A stretch of 64,000 nucleotides of DNA. Origin: Mesorhizobium sp. YC-39. Its GTDB lineage: Bacteria; Pseudomonadota; Alphaproteobacteria; Rhizobiales; Rhizobiaceae. The stretch spans positions 434,001 to 498,000 of the forward strand of contig NZ_JAOWPS010000005.1 of NCBI RefSeq assembly GCF_025753795.1. Direction: 5' to 3'. Made by a program: the position numbers and the translations under genes. Below the pieces are notes generated by a model that was not told where the DNA came from, did no database searches, and was given only the letters and a program-made list of their open reading frames with translations. Numbering within the stretch: the first letter of the stretch is position 1; each line of letters starts with the position of its first letter. This document shows positions 33,076 through 45,428 of this stretch, piece after piece.

Positions 33076-34602
33076 TTGGACGCATCCCCGATCCATGACA
33101 TTTTCGTCATCGGTGGCGGCATCAACGGCTGCGGCATTGCCCGTGACGCCGTTGGGCGCGGCTTCTCTGTCTTCCTCGCCGAGATGAACGATCTGGCGAG
33201 CGGAACCTCTTCCGGCTCGACCAAGCTGATCCATGGCGGTTTGCGCTATCTCGAATTCTACGAGTTCCGTCTCGTGCGCGAAGCGCTGATGGAGCGCGAG
33301 GTTCTGTGGCAGAACGCGCCGCACATCATCTGGCCGATGCGTTTCGTGCTGCCTTACGCAAAGGGCCTGCGTCCGGCCTGGCTGATCAGGCTCGGCCTTT
33401 TTCTCTACGACCACATTGGCGGGCGCAAATTGCTGCCGGCGACGAGAACGCTGGACATGGCAAAGGACCCGGCCGGCAAGCCATTGAAGCCGCTGTTTCG
33501 AAAGGCCTTCGAATATTCCGACGGCTGGGTCAACGATGCGCGGCTGGTGGCGTTGAACGCTCGCGACGCCGCCGACCGGGGCGCTACGATCCGAACCCGT
33601 ACCAAGGTTGTCGAAGCACGCCGTGACGGTGGTCTCTGGACGATCAGGCTGGAAGATATCCGGACCGGCGAACATGAGGAAGTCAAGGCGCGGCTTCTGG
33701 TCAACGCCGCCGGTCCGTGGGTCGACCATGTGCTGTCCGGCACGGTCGGCTTGAACGACGTGCACAATGTCCGGCTGGTGAAGGGCAGTCACATCGTCGT
33801 CGGCAAGAAGTTCGACGACCCGCGCGCCTATTTCTTCCAGAACAAGGATGGGCGGATCATCTTCGCCATTCCCTATGAGGAAGAATTCACCCTGATCGGC
33901 ACCACGGATCAGGATTACCCCGGCGATCCCCATGACGCGAAGATCAGCGATACCGAGATCGACTATCTCTGTGCCGCGGCAAGCGAGTATTTCGCGCAGG
34001 CCGTCAAGCGTTCGGATATCGTCTGGACCTATTCAGCAGTGCGCCCACTCTATGACGACGGCGCCTCGAAGGCGCAGGAAGCGACCCGCGACTATGTGCT
34101 GAAGGCAGATGGCGGCGAGGGTGTCGCGCCGATCGTCAACGCCTTCGGCGGCAAGATCACCACCTATCGCCGGCTGGCGGAATCGATGCTCGACAAGATC
34201 GAGCATTTTCTCGGCAAACGCGGCAAGCCGTGGACGGCGAACGCGCCGCTGCCGGGCGGCGATTTCCCGGCCACCGGCTTTGATGCCGAGGTGGCAAAAC
34301 TGAAAACGGCCTATCCGTTCCTTGACGCGCGCCTGGCCCGCCGGCTGACCCGGCTCTATGGCACGCGCGCGCGCATGCTGCTGGGGCTGGCCAGATCAAA
34401 TGCCGATCTTGGCCGGCACTTCGGCGCCGATCTCTACGAGGCGGAGGTGCGCTATCTCGCCCAGAACGAATGGGCTATCACCTCCGACGACGTCCTTTGG
34501 CGCAGGACCAAGCGTGGCCTGCATCTCAGCCGTGAACAGGCGTCAGCGTTGGAGGAGTTCATGCGCGGAATAAGCCGGCGCCATGTGGCGGCGGCCGAGT
34601 AG
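33076..34602 (+). CDS. glpD: Glycerol-3-phosphate dehydrogenase (quinone-linked)
   Basis: FAD enzyme (508 residues) that oxidises glycerol 3-phosphate to dihydroxyacetone phosphate and feeds electrons to quinone at the inner membrane. The dinucleotide fold FVIGGGINGCGIARDAVGRG is at the N terminus, followed by TSSGSTKLIHGGLRYLEFYEFRLVREAL. The C-terminal domain ends NEWAITSDDVLWRRTKRGLHL, typical of GlpD. The start is TTG 33076, with GGAGG five bases ahead; no ATG fits better. It is the first gene of the glycerol uptake and breakdown operon. Confidence 0.97.
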   Translation: MDASPIHDIFVIGGGINGCGIARDAVGRGFSVFLAEMNDLASGTSSGSTKLIHGGLRYLEFYEFRLVREALMEREVLWQNAPHIIWPMRFVLPYAKGLRPAWLIRLGLFLYDHIGGRKLLPATRTLDMAKDPAGKPLKPLFRKAFEYSDGWVNDARLVALNARDAADRGATIRTRTKVVEARRDGGLWTIRLEDIRTGEHEEVKARLLVNAAGPWVDHVLSGTVGLNDVHNVRLVKGSHIVVGKKFDDPRAYFFQNKDGRIIFAIPYEEEFTLIGTTDQDYPGDPHDAKISDTEIDYLCAAASEYFAQAVKRSDIVWTYSAVRPLYDDGASKAQEATRDYVLKADGGEGVAPIVNAFGGKITTYRRLAESMLDKIEHFLGKRGKPWTANAPLPGGDFPATGFDAEVAKLKTAYPFLDARLARRLTRLYGTRARMLLGLARSNADLGRHFGADLYEAEVRYLAQNEWAITSDDVLWRRTKRGLHLSREQASALEEFMRGISRRHVAAAE

Positions 34603-34640
34603 GGTGGCCAAGTGATGCAGAAAGTCTGGGAGGAGGCATC

Positions 34641-35723
<1,083 letters not shown>

Positions 35724-35736
35724 GGGAGGAGGGCAC

Positions 35737-36804
<1,068 letters not shown>

Positions 36805-37671
36805 ATGGAAAAGACCTGGAACAACAAGGCGTGGTTCCTCGTGCTGCCGGTGCTGGTGCTGGTGGCGTTCTCGGCTGTCATCCCGCTGATGACCGTCGTC
36901 AACTATTCGGTGCAGGACACGTTCGGCAACAACGTCTTCTTCTGGGCCGGCACGGAATGGTTCGAGGAACTGCTGCATTCCGACCGCTTCTGGGAAGCGA
37001 TGGTCCGCAACCTGGTCTTTTCCTTCATCATCCTCGCGATCGAGGTACCGCTCGGCATCTTCATCGCCCTCAACATGCCGAAGAAGGGTTGGGCCGTGCC
37101 GGTCTGCCTGGTGCTGATGGCGCTGCCGCTGCTCATCCCGTGGAATGTCGTCGGCACGATCTGGCAGGTTTTCGGCCGCAATGACATCGGCCTCTTCGGC
37201 TACTACGTCAATGCGCTCGGCATCGACTACAATTATGTCCAGGATCCGATCGATGCCTGGGTCACCGTCATCATCATGGATGTCTGGCACTGGACCAGTC
37301 TCGTCGTGCTGCTTTGCTACGCCGGCCTCGTCTCCATCCCGGATGCCTTCTACCAGGCGGCCAAGATTGACGGCGCGTCGCGCTGGGCGGTGTTCCGCTA
37401 CATCCAGTTGCCGAAGATGAAGCGCGTGCTTCTGATCGCCGTGCTGTTGCGCTTCATGGATAGTTTCATGATCTACACCGAACCCTTTGTCGTCACCGGC
37501 GGCGGCCCCGGCAACTCGACGACGTTCCTGTCGATCGACCTGGTCAAGACGGCGCTCGGCCAGTTTGACCTTGGTCCGGCGGCGGCAATGTCGCTGGTCT
37601 ACTTCCTGATCATCCTTCTGTTGTCATGGGTGTTCTACACCGTGATGACCAATTACGACGCGGAGCGCTGA
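36805..37671 (+). CDS. glpP: Glycerol ABC transporter permease GlpP
   Basis: 288-residue inner-membrane permease with about six membrane helices. The cytoplasmic EAA-type loop that contacts the ATPases is AAKIDGASRWAVFRYIQLPKMKRVLLIAVLLRF, followed by TEPFVVTGGGPGNSTTFLS, normal for MalF-like permeases. The start follows the glpT stop with no gap. It works with GlpQ as the translocation pore for glycerol. Confidence 0.93.
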   Translation: MEKTWNNKAWFLVLPVLVLVAFSAVIPLMTVVNYSVQDTFGNNVFFWAGTEWFEELLHSDRFWEAMVRNLVFSFIILAIEVPLGIFIALNMPKKGWAVPVCLVLMALPLLIPWNVVGTIWQVFGRNDIGLFGYYVNALGIDYNYVQDPIDAWVTVIIMDVWHWTSLVVLLCYAGLVSIPDAFYQAAKIDGASRWAVFRYIQLPKMKRVLLIAVLLRFMDSFMIYTEPFVVTGGGPGNSTTFLSIDLVKTALGQFDLGPAAAMSLVYFLIILLLSWVFYTVMTNYDAER

Positions 37672-37672
37672 G

Positions 37673-38592
<920 letters not shown>

Positions 38593-38596
<4 letters not shown>

Positions 38597-39045
38597 TGGA
38601 GCAGGTCGATAGAAATCCACGGATGGCATGGTTGTGGTCGGTGCTGTTTCTCGCTTTGGTCGTCGTGGCCTGGGTGGCACTTCAAATCGATTTTGTGGCA
38701 ATAACGGTAGGCTTCAGCGATCCGGCCAATATCCGCCTGTGGGGATTTAACCTATCGTCCAACCTCGATTTTTCGTGGATGGCGTGGACGTGGCCGACGG
38801 CGGCGTTCTTTGCCACGATCTTTCTGCTGCTTTGCGGCATGGCGGTCTGGGAATACGTCTCGCCGGGCGGCAATCCGCGCGTTGGCATCCTGCGCTTCGA
38901 AACGACGCGCGGCGACCGTCTCTTCCTGTCGCTGCTCGGCAGCGCCTTTATCCATCTCGCTTGGCTGGGTCTTGTCGGGCCCAACTTGTGGTGGGCTCTC
39001 GCTCTCTCCGTGGTCTACGCCATCGGCGTGTTCCGCTACGTATAG
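38593..39045 (+). CDS. glpU: DUF2160 small membrane protein of the glycerol transporter
   Basis: 150-residue protein with about four hydrophobic segments (around residues 12-30, 60-85, 115-130 and 135-150). The pattern WSVLFLALVVVAWVALQIDFVAITVGFSDPANIRLWGF fits DUF2160, and its place between glpQ and glpV matches glpU of the R. leguminosarum glycerol operon, where it is a transporter-associated protein of unclear role. The start MMEQV overlaps the glpQ stop. It may assist assembly of the importer. Confidence 0.85.
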
Positions 39046-39122
39046 AGGGAGAAATAGTTGGAGCGGCCGCGTGCCGTGACCGCTTCAGATCGTACTTTAA
39101 ACATTAACAGTGGAGGAAACAC

Positions 39123-40850
39123 ATGCGACGGCAATTCTTGACATCAACGACTGCACTTGTCCTGTTGCTCGGTGCAGGCAATGCCTATGCCGGAATGGAC
39201 GAGGCAAAAGCCTTCCTCGACAAGGAGATCGGCCCTCTTTCGACGCTTTCGCGCGCCGACCAGGAAGCCGAGATGCAATGGTTCATCGATGCTGCGAAGC
39301 CGTTCGCCGGCATGGAGATCAAGGTCGTCTCCGAAACCATCGCGACGCATCAGTATGAATCGCAGGTTCTGGCGCCGGCCTTTAGCGCCATCACCGGCAT
39401 CAAGCTCTCGCACGACCTCATCCAGGAGGGCGACGTCGTCGAGAAGATCCAGACCCAGATGCAGACCGGCCAGAACCTTTATGACGCCTGGGTCAACGAT
39501 TCCGATCTGATCGGCACGCACTGGCGCTACCAGCAGGTGCGCAACCTGACTGACTGGATGGCGAACGAGGGCAAGGATGTCACCAATCCGAACCTCGACC
39601 TGAAGGACTTCATCGGCACCTCGTTCACCACGGCGCCCGACAAGAAGCTCTACCAGCTTCCCGACCAGCAGTTCGCGAACCTGTACTGGTTCCGTTACGA
39701 TTGGTTCAACGACGAGAAAAACAAGGCGGACTTCAAGGCCAAGTATGGCTACGACCTCGGCGTGCCGGTCAACTGGTCGGCCTATGAGGACATTGCCGAG
39801 TTCTTCACCGGCCGCGAGATCGACGGCAAGAAGGTCTATGGTCACATGGACTACGGCAAGAAGGACCCGTCGCTCGGCTGGCGGTTCACCGACGCCTGGC
39901 TGTCCATGGCCGGCAATGGTGACAAGGGCATTCCGAACGGTCTGCCGGTCGACGAATGGGGCATCAAGGTCGACGAGAATTCGCGTCCTGTCGGTTCCTG
40001 TGTAGCCCGCGGCGGTGACACCAACGGTCCGGCCGCCGTCTACTCGATCCAGAAATATCTCGACTGGCTGAAGGCCTATGCTCCGGCGGAAGCCCAGGGC
40101 ATGACCTTCTCCGAATCCGGCCCGGTGCCGGCTCAAGGGTCGGTCGCCCAGCAGATGTTCTGGTACACCGCCTTCACCGCCTCGATGGTCGACGCCGGCG
40201 CCAAGGCGGTGCTGAACGACGACGGCACGCCGAAATGGCGCATGGCGCCGTCGCCGCACGGCGTCTACTGGAAGGACGGCATGAAGCTCGGCTATCAGGA
40301 CGTCGGTTCCTGGACGCTAATGAAGTCGACGCCGGACGACCGCGCCAAGGCAGCCTGGCTTTACGCGCAGTTCGTGACGTCGAAGACCGTCGACGTAAAG
40401 AAGAGCCATGTCGGCCTGACCTTCATTCGCGAAAGCACGATCCACGACAAGAGCTTCACCGAACGGGCTCCGAAGCTCGGTGGCCTGATCGAGTTCTACC
40501 GCTCGCCGGCCCGCGTCCAGTGGTCGCCGACCGGCACCAACGTGCCGGACTATCCGAAGCTGGCTCAGCTCTGGTGGCAGGCGATCGGCGATGCCTCGTC
40601 GGGCGCCAAGACCGCGCAGGAAGCGATGGATTCGCTCTGTGCCGAGCAGGAGAAGGTCATGACCCGCTTGGAGAAGTCGGGCGTCCAGGGCGATATCGGC
40701 CCGAAGATGGCCGAAGAGCATGATCTCGCCTACTGGAACGCCGACGCGGTCAAGAAGGGCAATCTCGCGCCACAGCTGAAGATCGAGCCGGAGAAGGACA
40801 AGCCGATCACCATCAACTACGACGAGCTGGTGAAGAGCTGGCAGAAGTAA
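39123..40850 (+). CDS. glpV: Glycerol ABC transporter substrate-binding protein GlpV
   Basis: 575-residue periplasmic binding protein. Signal peptide MRRQFLTSTTALVLLLGAGNAYA, with cleavage likely before GMDEA. The mature protein has the sugar-binding-type fold; useful stretches are HDLIQEGDVVEKIQTQMQTGQNLYDAWVNDSD and LYQLPDQQFANLYWFRYDWF. At about 575 residues it is much longer than ordinary binding proteins, which is typical of GlpV. A very good ribosome site, GGAGG, precedes ATG 39123. It captures glycerol for GlpPQST. Confidence 0.93.
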   Translation: MRRQFLTSTTALVLLLGAGNAYAGMDEAKAFLDKEIGPLSTLSRADQEAEMQWFIDAAKPFAGMEIKVVSETIATHQYESQVLAPAFSAITGIKLSHDLIQEGDVVEKIQTQMQTGQNLYDAWVNDSDLIGTHWRYQQVRNLTDWMANEGKDVTNPNLDLKDFIGTSFTTAPDKKLYQLPDQQFANLYWFRYDWFNDEKNKADFKAKYGYDLGVPVNWSAYEDIAEFFTGREIDGKKVYGHMDYGKKDPSLGWRFTDAWLSMAGNGDKGIPNGLPVDEWGIKVDENSRPVGSCVARGGDTNGPAAVYSIQKYLDWLKAYAPAEAQGMTFSESGPVPAQGSVAQQMFWYTAFTASMVDAGAKAVLNDDGTPKWRMAPSPHGVYWKDGMKLGYQDVGSWTLMKSTPDDRAKAAWLYAQFVTSKTVDVKKSHVGLTFIRESTIHDKSFTERAPKLGGLIEFYRSPARVQWSPTGTNVPDYPKLAQLWWQAIGDASSGAKTAQEAMDSLCAEQEKVMTRLEKSGVQGDIGPKMAEEHDLAYWNADAVKKGNLAPQLKIEPEKDKPITINYDELVKSWQK

Positions 40851-40979
40851 AACTGTTTGATGCGAGCGTTTGCGCCCGCATCGCGACAATCGGGGAGGCG
40901 GCATGTTGCCGTCTCCCCTCTTTGTATGGACAATTACAATGCCGTGCGTCCTTTTTGGGCATACGCCGAGGGGGAGACT

Positions 40980-42473
40980 ATGAGCGGATACATCCTGGCA
41001 ATCGATCAGGGAACGACATCGAGCCGGGCGATCCTGTTCGACGACAAGATGAAGGTTGCCGGCAGCGGGCAGAAGGAATTCATCCAGCATTATCCGGCCT
41101 CTGGCTGGGTCGAGCACGACCCGGAGGAAATCTGGGGAAGCGTCGTCGCAACAGTGAAGGCAGCGCTGAAGAGTGCCGGCCGCGAGGCTTCCGATGTCGC
41201 CGCGATCGGCATCACCAACCAGCGCGAGACCGTCGTCATCTGGGAGAGGGCGACCGGCAAGCCAATTCACAATGCAATCGTCTGGCAGGACCGCCGCACC
41301 GCGCCGCTGTGCCAGAAGCTGAAGAAGCAGGGCCTAGAGAAGACATTCACCAAAAAAACCGGGCTGCTACTTGATCCTTATTTCTCCGGTACCAAGATCG
41401 CCTGGATGCTGGACAATGTGAAAGGCGCCAGGAAACGCGCCGAGAAGGGCGAGTTACTGGCCGGCACCATCGACAGTTTCCTGATCTGGCGGCTGACCGG
41501 CGGCAAGGTTCACGCCACTGACGCCACCAACGCCTCGCGCACGCTGGTCTACAACATCGAAAAGAATGCCTGGGACGACGAGTTGCTTTCCATTCTGCGC
41601 ATTCCGGCCGCGATGCTGCCTGAGGTGAAGGATTGCGCCGATGATTATGGAATCACGGAGAAAAACCTGTTTGGCGCCGAGATCAGAATTCTCGGTGTGG
41701 CGGGCGACCAGCATGCCGCGACCATCGGCCAGGCCTGTTTCGAGCCGGGCATGATGAAGTCGACCTATGGCACCGGCTGCTTCGCATTGCTCAATACCGG
41801 CAGCGATCTGGTGCGCTCAAAGAACCGTCTGCTGACCACCATCGCCTACCGCCTGAACGGCAAGACTACCTATGCGCTGGAAGGGTCGATCTTCATCGCA
41901 GGGGCGGCCGTGCAATGGCTGCGCGACGGCATCAAGGTGATCGGTAAGGCGGAGCAAAGCGGCGTCCTGGCGGCGTCCGCCGACCCAACACAAAATGTCT
42001 ATCTGGTGCCGGCCTTTGTCGGGCTCGGGGCGCCGCATTGGGATGCTGATGCGCGGGGCGCCATCTTCGGGCTGACCCGCAATTCAGGTCCGGCGGAATT
42101 TGCCCGCGCCGCGCTTGAATCGGTCGCCTATCAGACTCGCGACCTCCTCGACGCGATGCGCAAGGACTGGAAGGGCGCCTCGGCCAGAACCGTGCTTCGT
42201 GTCGACGGCGGCATGGTGGCATCCGACTGGACCATGCAGCGGCTGGCCGATATCCTCGACGCGCCGGTCGACCGTCCGATCATTCTGGAGACGACGGCGC
42301 TTGGTGCCGCATGGCTGGCCGGATCGAAGGCGGGTGTTTGGCCGAAGGCAAAGGAGTTCGCCAAGAGCTGGGCACTCGATCGGAGGTTCCAGCCGGATAT
42401 GGAGATCGCCACTCGTGCCGCCAAGCTCGCGGGCTGGAAAGATGCTGTGCGCAGAACCTTGAGCGCGCCGTGA
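40980..42473 (+). CDS. glpK: Glycerol kinase
   Basis: Phosphorylates glycerol with ATP to glycerol 3-phosphate. 497 residues, FGGY kinase family. N-terminal YILAIDQGTTSSRAILFD is the first phosphate motif; NAIVWQDRRTA is near the substrate site, and FEPGMMKSTYGTGCFALLNTG is the FGGY signature region. Start ATG 40980 is preceded by GAGGGGGAG. It lies 130 bases after glpV and ends the glycerol operon, just before a perfect hairpin. Confidence 0.97.
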   Translation: MSGYILAIDQGTTSSRAILFDDKMKVAGSGQKEFIQHYPASGWVEHDPEEIWGSVVATVKAALKSAGREASDVAAIGITNQRETVVIWERATGKPIHNAIVWQDRRTAPLCQKLKKQGLEKTFTKKTGLLLDPYFSGTKIAWMLDNVKGARKRAEKGELLAGTIDSFLIWRLTGGKVHATDATNASRTLVYNIEKNAWDDELLSILRIPAAMLPEVKDCADDYGITEKNLFGAEIRILGVAGDQHAATIGQACFEPGMMKSTYGTGCFALLNTGSDLVRSKNRLLTTIAYRLNGKTTYALEGSIFIAGAAVQWLRDGIKVIGKAEQSGVLAASADPTQNVYLVPAFVGLGAPHWDADARGAIFGLTRNSGPAEFARAALESVAYQTRDLLDAMRKDWKGASARTVLRVDGGMVASDWTMQRLADILDAPVDRPIILETTALGAAWLAGSKAGVWPKAKEFAKSWALDRRFQPDMEIATRAAKLAGWKDAVRRTLSAP

Positions 42474-42490
42474 GTTCAACAGACACACTT

Positions 42491-42514
42491 GCCCGCGCCG
42501 TTACCGGCGCGGGC
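42491..42514 (+). terminator. Hairpin after glpK
   Basis: GCCCGCGCCG-TTAC-CGGCGCGGGC is a perfect 10-bp stem with a 4-base loop, 18 bases after the glpK stop. It is followed by a short TT and mixed bases, not a clear T-run. It lies between glpK and the convergent BA14K gene and probably ends one or both transcripts. Confidence 0.65.
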
Positions 42515-42545
42515 TTGATCAACGTTCTCTAATCAACTCTGCTCA

Positions 42546-43040
42546 TCAGTACGGGGAATAGCACTGCTGACGCGGGCCGTTATAGGGCTGGAACGTATTG
42601 TCATACGCGCGGTACGATCTGTAGCGGTTGTAGCACCACTGCACATGGGCGTCGCCCCGATAAACACGGTTCTGATTGTTGATGATCGCGCCGGTGATCA
42701 GCGCGCCAGTGGCGAAGGCAGCCAGCGGGAACCAGTAGTCGCCGTGGCGGCGGTAGCCGCGACGCCATTCGCGCGACCCGCGATGGCCGCGCCAGTAGCT
42801 GCCGTCGTTGCGGGCAAAGTTGCGACGCGAGAAATCCCGACGTGAGAAATCGCGATTGCGGGAGAAATTGCGATTAAAATTGCGCTTCCGCCACGGCTCG
42901 TACTGGACGGTCTCGATATTCGACGAAAGGCCTTGGCCGAGCGGCACATAGGTCGGCTGCGCGTTGACCGGCACGATCTCCGCGGCAGCGAACGACAATG
43001 AGAGAGTGGTCGCCAGCAGACCCGACATGATCCTGTTCAT
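42546..43040 (-). CDS. BA14K family secreted protein
   Basis: 164-residue exported protein. Signal peptide MNRIMSGLLATTLSLSFAAAEIVPVNA precedes an Arg/Asn/Phe-rich low-complexity region (RNFNRNFSRNRDFSRRDF) and a hydrophobic patch (AAFATGALITGAIINNQ). The C terminus carries the BA14K-type motif WCYNRYRSYRAYDNTFQPYNGPRQQC. BA14K proteins are immunoreactive and lectin-like in Brucella; the role here is unknown. ATG 43040 has AAGGAG upstream. It is convergent with glpK. Confidence 0.88.
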   Translation of the reverse strand: MNRIMSGLLATTLSLSFAAAEIVPVNAQPTYVPLGQGLSSNIETVQYEPWRKRNFNRNFSRNRDFSRRDFSRRNFARNDGSYWRGHRGSREWRRGYRRHGDYWFPLAAFATGALITGAIINNQNRVYRGDAHVQWCYNRYRSYRAYDNTFQPYNGPRQQCYSPY

Positions 43041-43276
43041 GATCTTTCTCCTTGAAGGGTGGTTGACGTCCCTTGTGGCGAGAAAACGGACAGAGCGTGC
43101 AATTGTTCCGCGAGAAATTGTAACCCGCTGATTTGTAATGTTTCTCCCGTTTGGCCGTTGTGCCAAAGGCCAGCCTTTCGCTCGCCCGTCGAAAACTCCT
43201 AAGCGCCTGCCGGCTCGGCGGCACGAGGCGCTGCGGCACCTCGAAAAACCCTGGCTTTCGCTTCCTCTTTTTCCGG

Positions 43277-43305
43277 TTGACCGGTCGAAGCACTCTCCCT
43301 ATGTT
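43277..43305 (+). promoter_or_regulatory. Probable promoter of tRNA-Lys
   Basis: TTGACC at 43277-43282 and TATGTT at 43300-43305 are separated by exactly 17 bases, a fair sigma-70-like promoter. Transcription would start near 43312, about 30 bases upstream of the tRNA. No other gene is in position to use it. Confidence 0.6.
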
Positions 43306-43342
43306 CCGCGCAATTTCGAGGGCGGCATTTCCAGGCCCGCGG

Positions 43343-43418
43343 GAGCGCGTAGCTCAGCCGGTAGAGCAACTGACTTTTAATCAGTAGGTCTCGGGTTCGA
43401 ACCCCGACGCGCTCACCA
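43343..43418 (+). tRNA. tRNA-Lys (anticodon UUU)
   Basis: 76 bases including the encoded CCA. The acceptor stem GAGCGCG pairs with CGCGCTC at 43408-43414, then A and CCA. The T arm is GGGTTCGAACCCC-like; the anticodon arm ACTGA-CTTTTAA-TCAGT has the anticodon TTT at 43376-43378, so it reads AAA/AAG. The D-arm core is AGCTCAGCCGGTAGAGC. Confidence 0.95.
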
Positions 43419-43523
43419 TTTCGCTCGAACCAATATGCCAAGCGCGTCACTTTCGGCAGCCTGAAATCTTGTCGCCGAATTGGTCGATGGTTACAGTCAG
43501 CCTTCCCAAGGGAGGGCTTATGC

Positions 43524-44666
43524 ATGGCGCTTCACCTTTCGGCGGATGGTTTGGCCCCTGCGGCGGCGAAGCCTCAGAAATATCTCTTCGGCCCGGTCGC
43601 CGACTTCCTCATGCTGGGCGGTAGCGCATTTCTCATCCTGCCGGTTCTGTTTCTTGTGCCGCTTCAGTACGAAGGTCCCGTGGCCGCGACGATGGTCGTC
43701 GTGGCCTATCTGGTGAACTATCCGCACTTCGCCCACTCATACCAGATTTTCTATCGCAATTTCGGGCGCAAGGTGGCCGGCGACGGATATGATAGGAGCC
43801 TCCAGATCCGCTATATTTTCGCCGGGATTGCCGTTCCCCTGATCATGGTCGGCTTCTTTGCCTATGGCGCGGCAACGGCGGATACGCGCCTGCTCGGATA
43901 TGCGACCAACGCGATGTTCTTTTTCGTCGGCTGGCACTACGTCAAGCAAGGCTACGGCATGCTGATGGTGGATGCCGTCCTGAAGCGCAAATTCTTCGAC
44001 GATCGCGACAAGAAGGTGCTGTTGTTCAACAGCTATGCCGTGTGGATCCTGGCCTGGCTACAGACGAATACGGCAGTCACCCAAGGCAAATATTACGGCC
44101 TGGACTACTACACTTTCGCGGCCCCTGCCTGGATCGCGGACATCGCCTTGCTGTCGGCCACTGCTTCCACGGCGGCCGCCGTCCTGATGCTGGTCAATCG
44201 CTGGCGAAGGAATGGCGGCGCGCTGCCTTATAATGGCATCGTGGCCTATGTCGCGTCGCTCTACCTCTGGATCCTGATTGCGAGGATAAACCCGCTCTGG
44301 CTTCTCGTGGTGCCCGCGCTCCACTCGCTTCAGTATCTGGCGGTGGTCTGGCGTTATCAGACCAATGTCGAGCGCGACGGTCACGATGCCGCAAGATATC
44401 CGGAGCCGAAGATACTGTCCTTTCTCGGCCCTCTCTACAGACTTCGGGTCTTGGGATTCATCGTCGGGGGTGGCGCGCTCGGCTATCTCGGCTTCTGGTT
44501 GATTCCGTTCGTGCTGACGGCTTTGATTCCCTATGACAGGCAAGTCCTGGGGTCGTCGCTGTTCTTCTTCATCGTGCTGATATTCATCAATGTGCACCAC
44601 TACTTCCTGGACAACGTAATGTGGCGCCGCGGCAACCCGGAAGTGTCAAAGTATCTGTTCCGCTAG
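43524..44666 (+). CDS. Polytopic membrane protein of unknown function with conserved histidines
   Basis: 380 residues with about nine or ten hydrophobic segments. Histidines fall in or next to helices in the motifs YPHFAHSYQIFYRN, GWHYVKQGYGMLM, LHSLQYLAVVWRY and NVHHYFLDNVMWRRGN. Such a spread of membrane histidines resembles di-iron membrane oxygenases or desaturase-like proteins, or heme-linked proteins, but the sequence matches none that I can name. The start ATG 43524 is about 105 bases after the tRNA. It seems a single-gene unit with a sparse region behind it. Confidence 0.75.
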   Translation: MALHLSADGLAPAAAKPQKYLFGPVADFLMLGGSAFLILPVLFLVPLQYEGPVAATMVVVAYLVNYPHFAHSYQIFYRNFGRKVAGDGYDRSLQIRYIFAGIAVPLIMVGFFAYGAATADTRLLGYATNAMFFFVGWHYVKQGYGMLMVDAVLKRKFFDDRDKKVLLFNSYAVWILAWLQTNTAVTQGKYYGLDYYTFAAPAWIADIALLSATASTAAAVLMLVNRWRRNGGALPYNGIVAYVASLYLWILIARINPLWLLVVPALHSLQYLAVVWRYQTNVERDGHDAARYPEPKILSFLGPLYRLRVLGFIVGGGALGYLGFWLIPFVLTALIPYDRQVLGSSLFFFIVLIFINVHHYFLDNVMWRRGNPEVSKYLFR

Positions 44667-45094
44667 GGCACGAATGCACCGCCACGGAGCCCTGGAGCGG
44701 CACTGAGGCCGGTATGGCGCCGGTGTCGGGCCGAGCGCCTCGATCGTGCCGGCGCCCGTCCTCGCCGGCCAAATCACGATCGCGCCTTCCGCGATCACGC
44801 CATAACAAGTCTCGCGAATTTGGCTTTTATACACAGGCGGCGGACCTGGTTTCCGCTTGGCCGGCGCCTATTACGCAATCTACCCCAACCCCCCGCAAAC
44901 TGGCGCCGGCCATTTTTTATCCCGACAAGATCAACTACTCGCAAGGCCGGGCCAAGTCCGTGGCGCCGATCGGCCTTCGGCCTGGTTAACGCACATAAAT
45001 CGCCCGCCGCCTGTCGCCATCTCCTTCGTTTGATCGATGCAGGAACAGAGCTTCGTCCCGTAGGTTCGAGCGCTATATATTAGCGGGTGCTGTT
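44667..45094. other. Sparse region after the histidine-rich membrane protein
   Basis: No credible gene is found in about 430 bases; open frames on both strands are short, of uneven composition, and lack ribosome sites. The part contains GC-rich segments and one palindrome near its end (45071-45085). It may be remnant DNA next to a tRNA gene, though I see no integrase or attachment-site repeat. Confidence 0.5.
45071..45085. promoter_or_regulatory. Small palindrome CGCTA-N5-TAGCG
   Basis: CGCTA-TATAT-TAGCG is a perfect 5-bp inverted repeat with an AT centre, about 10 bases ahead of the small open frame at 45095. It could be a regulator site or part of the small gene's promoter. Confidence 0.35.
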
Positions 45095-45406
45095 ATGACG
45101 TTTTTGACTGTTCAAGAGCCGACTGGCACATGGGCCGTGTTTGATACGACCGTGGACGTGCCTGCAGACTTCGCCGGTACTTGCCTCATCGGTTTGACGC
45201 GAGACAGAGCGGAGTGGCTTGCCGCAAGAGCCAATCAAGATGCATCGGTGAGAAGCAATTGTATCTGCCGATTGTTGCTTCCTGAGCCAGGGCACGCCGT
45301 GGCTCCCCTACGCAAAGCCGGCAATGACTTAGAACACGGAGAGCGCGTCCCGCACGTGACGGTGGTTCCTCTAACCACCCGTCCCATCGTGGTGAGGGCC
45401 TCGTAG
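45095..45406 (+). CDS. Small protein, possibly degraded at its C-terminal end
   Basis: 103-residue frame. The first 45 residues (MTFLTVQEPTGTWAVFDTTV and the following PADFAGTCLIGLTRDRAEWLAARAN) look like a known type of small rhizobial protein in which a modified W-V-F-D strand is followed by a helix. The rest (SVRSNCICRLLLPEPGHAV...) is irregular and may be a frameshifted or extended tail. It is convergent with dprA. The gene may be small and real with a short tail, or broken. Confidence 0.4.
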   Translation: MTFLTVQEPTGTWAVFDTTVDVPADFAGTCLIGLTRDRAEWLAARANQDASVRSNCICRLLLPEPGHAVAPLRKAGNDLEHGERVPHVTVVPLTTRPIVVRAS

Positions 45407-45428
45407 CCGAAACATCCGGAAACCTCGA

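Noticed and set aside
44621..44989. 122-residue plus-strand frame
   Set aside because: It overlaps the end of the membrane protein gene and has low-complexity Ser/Pro/Arg content without a ribosome site.
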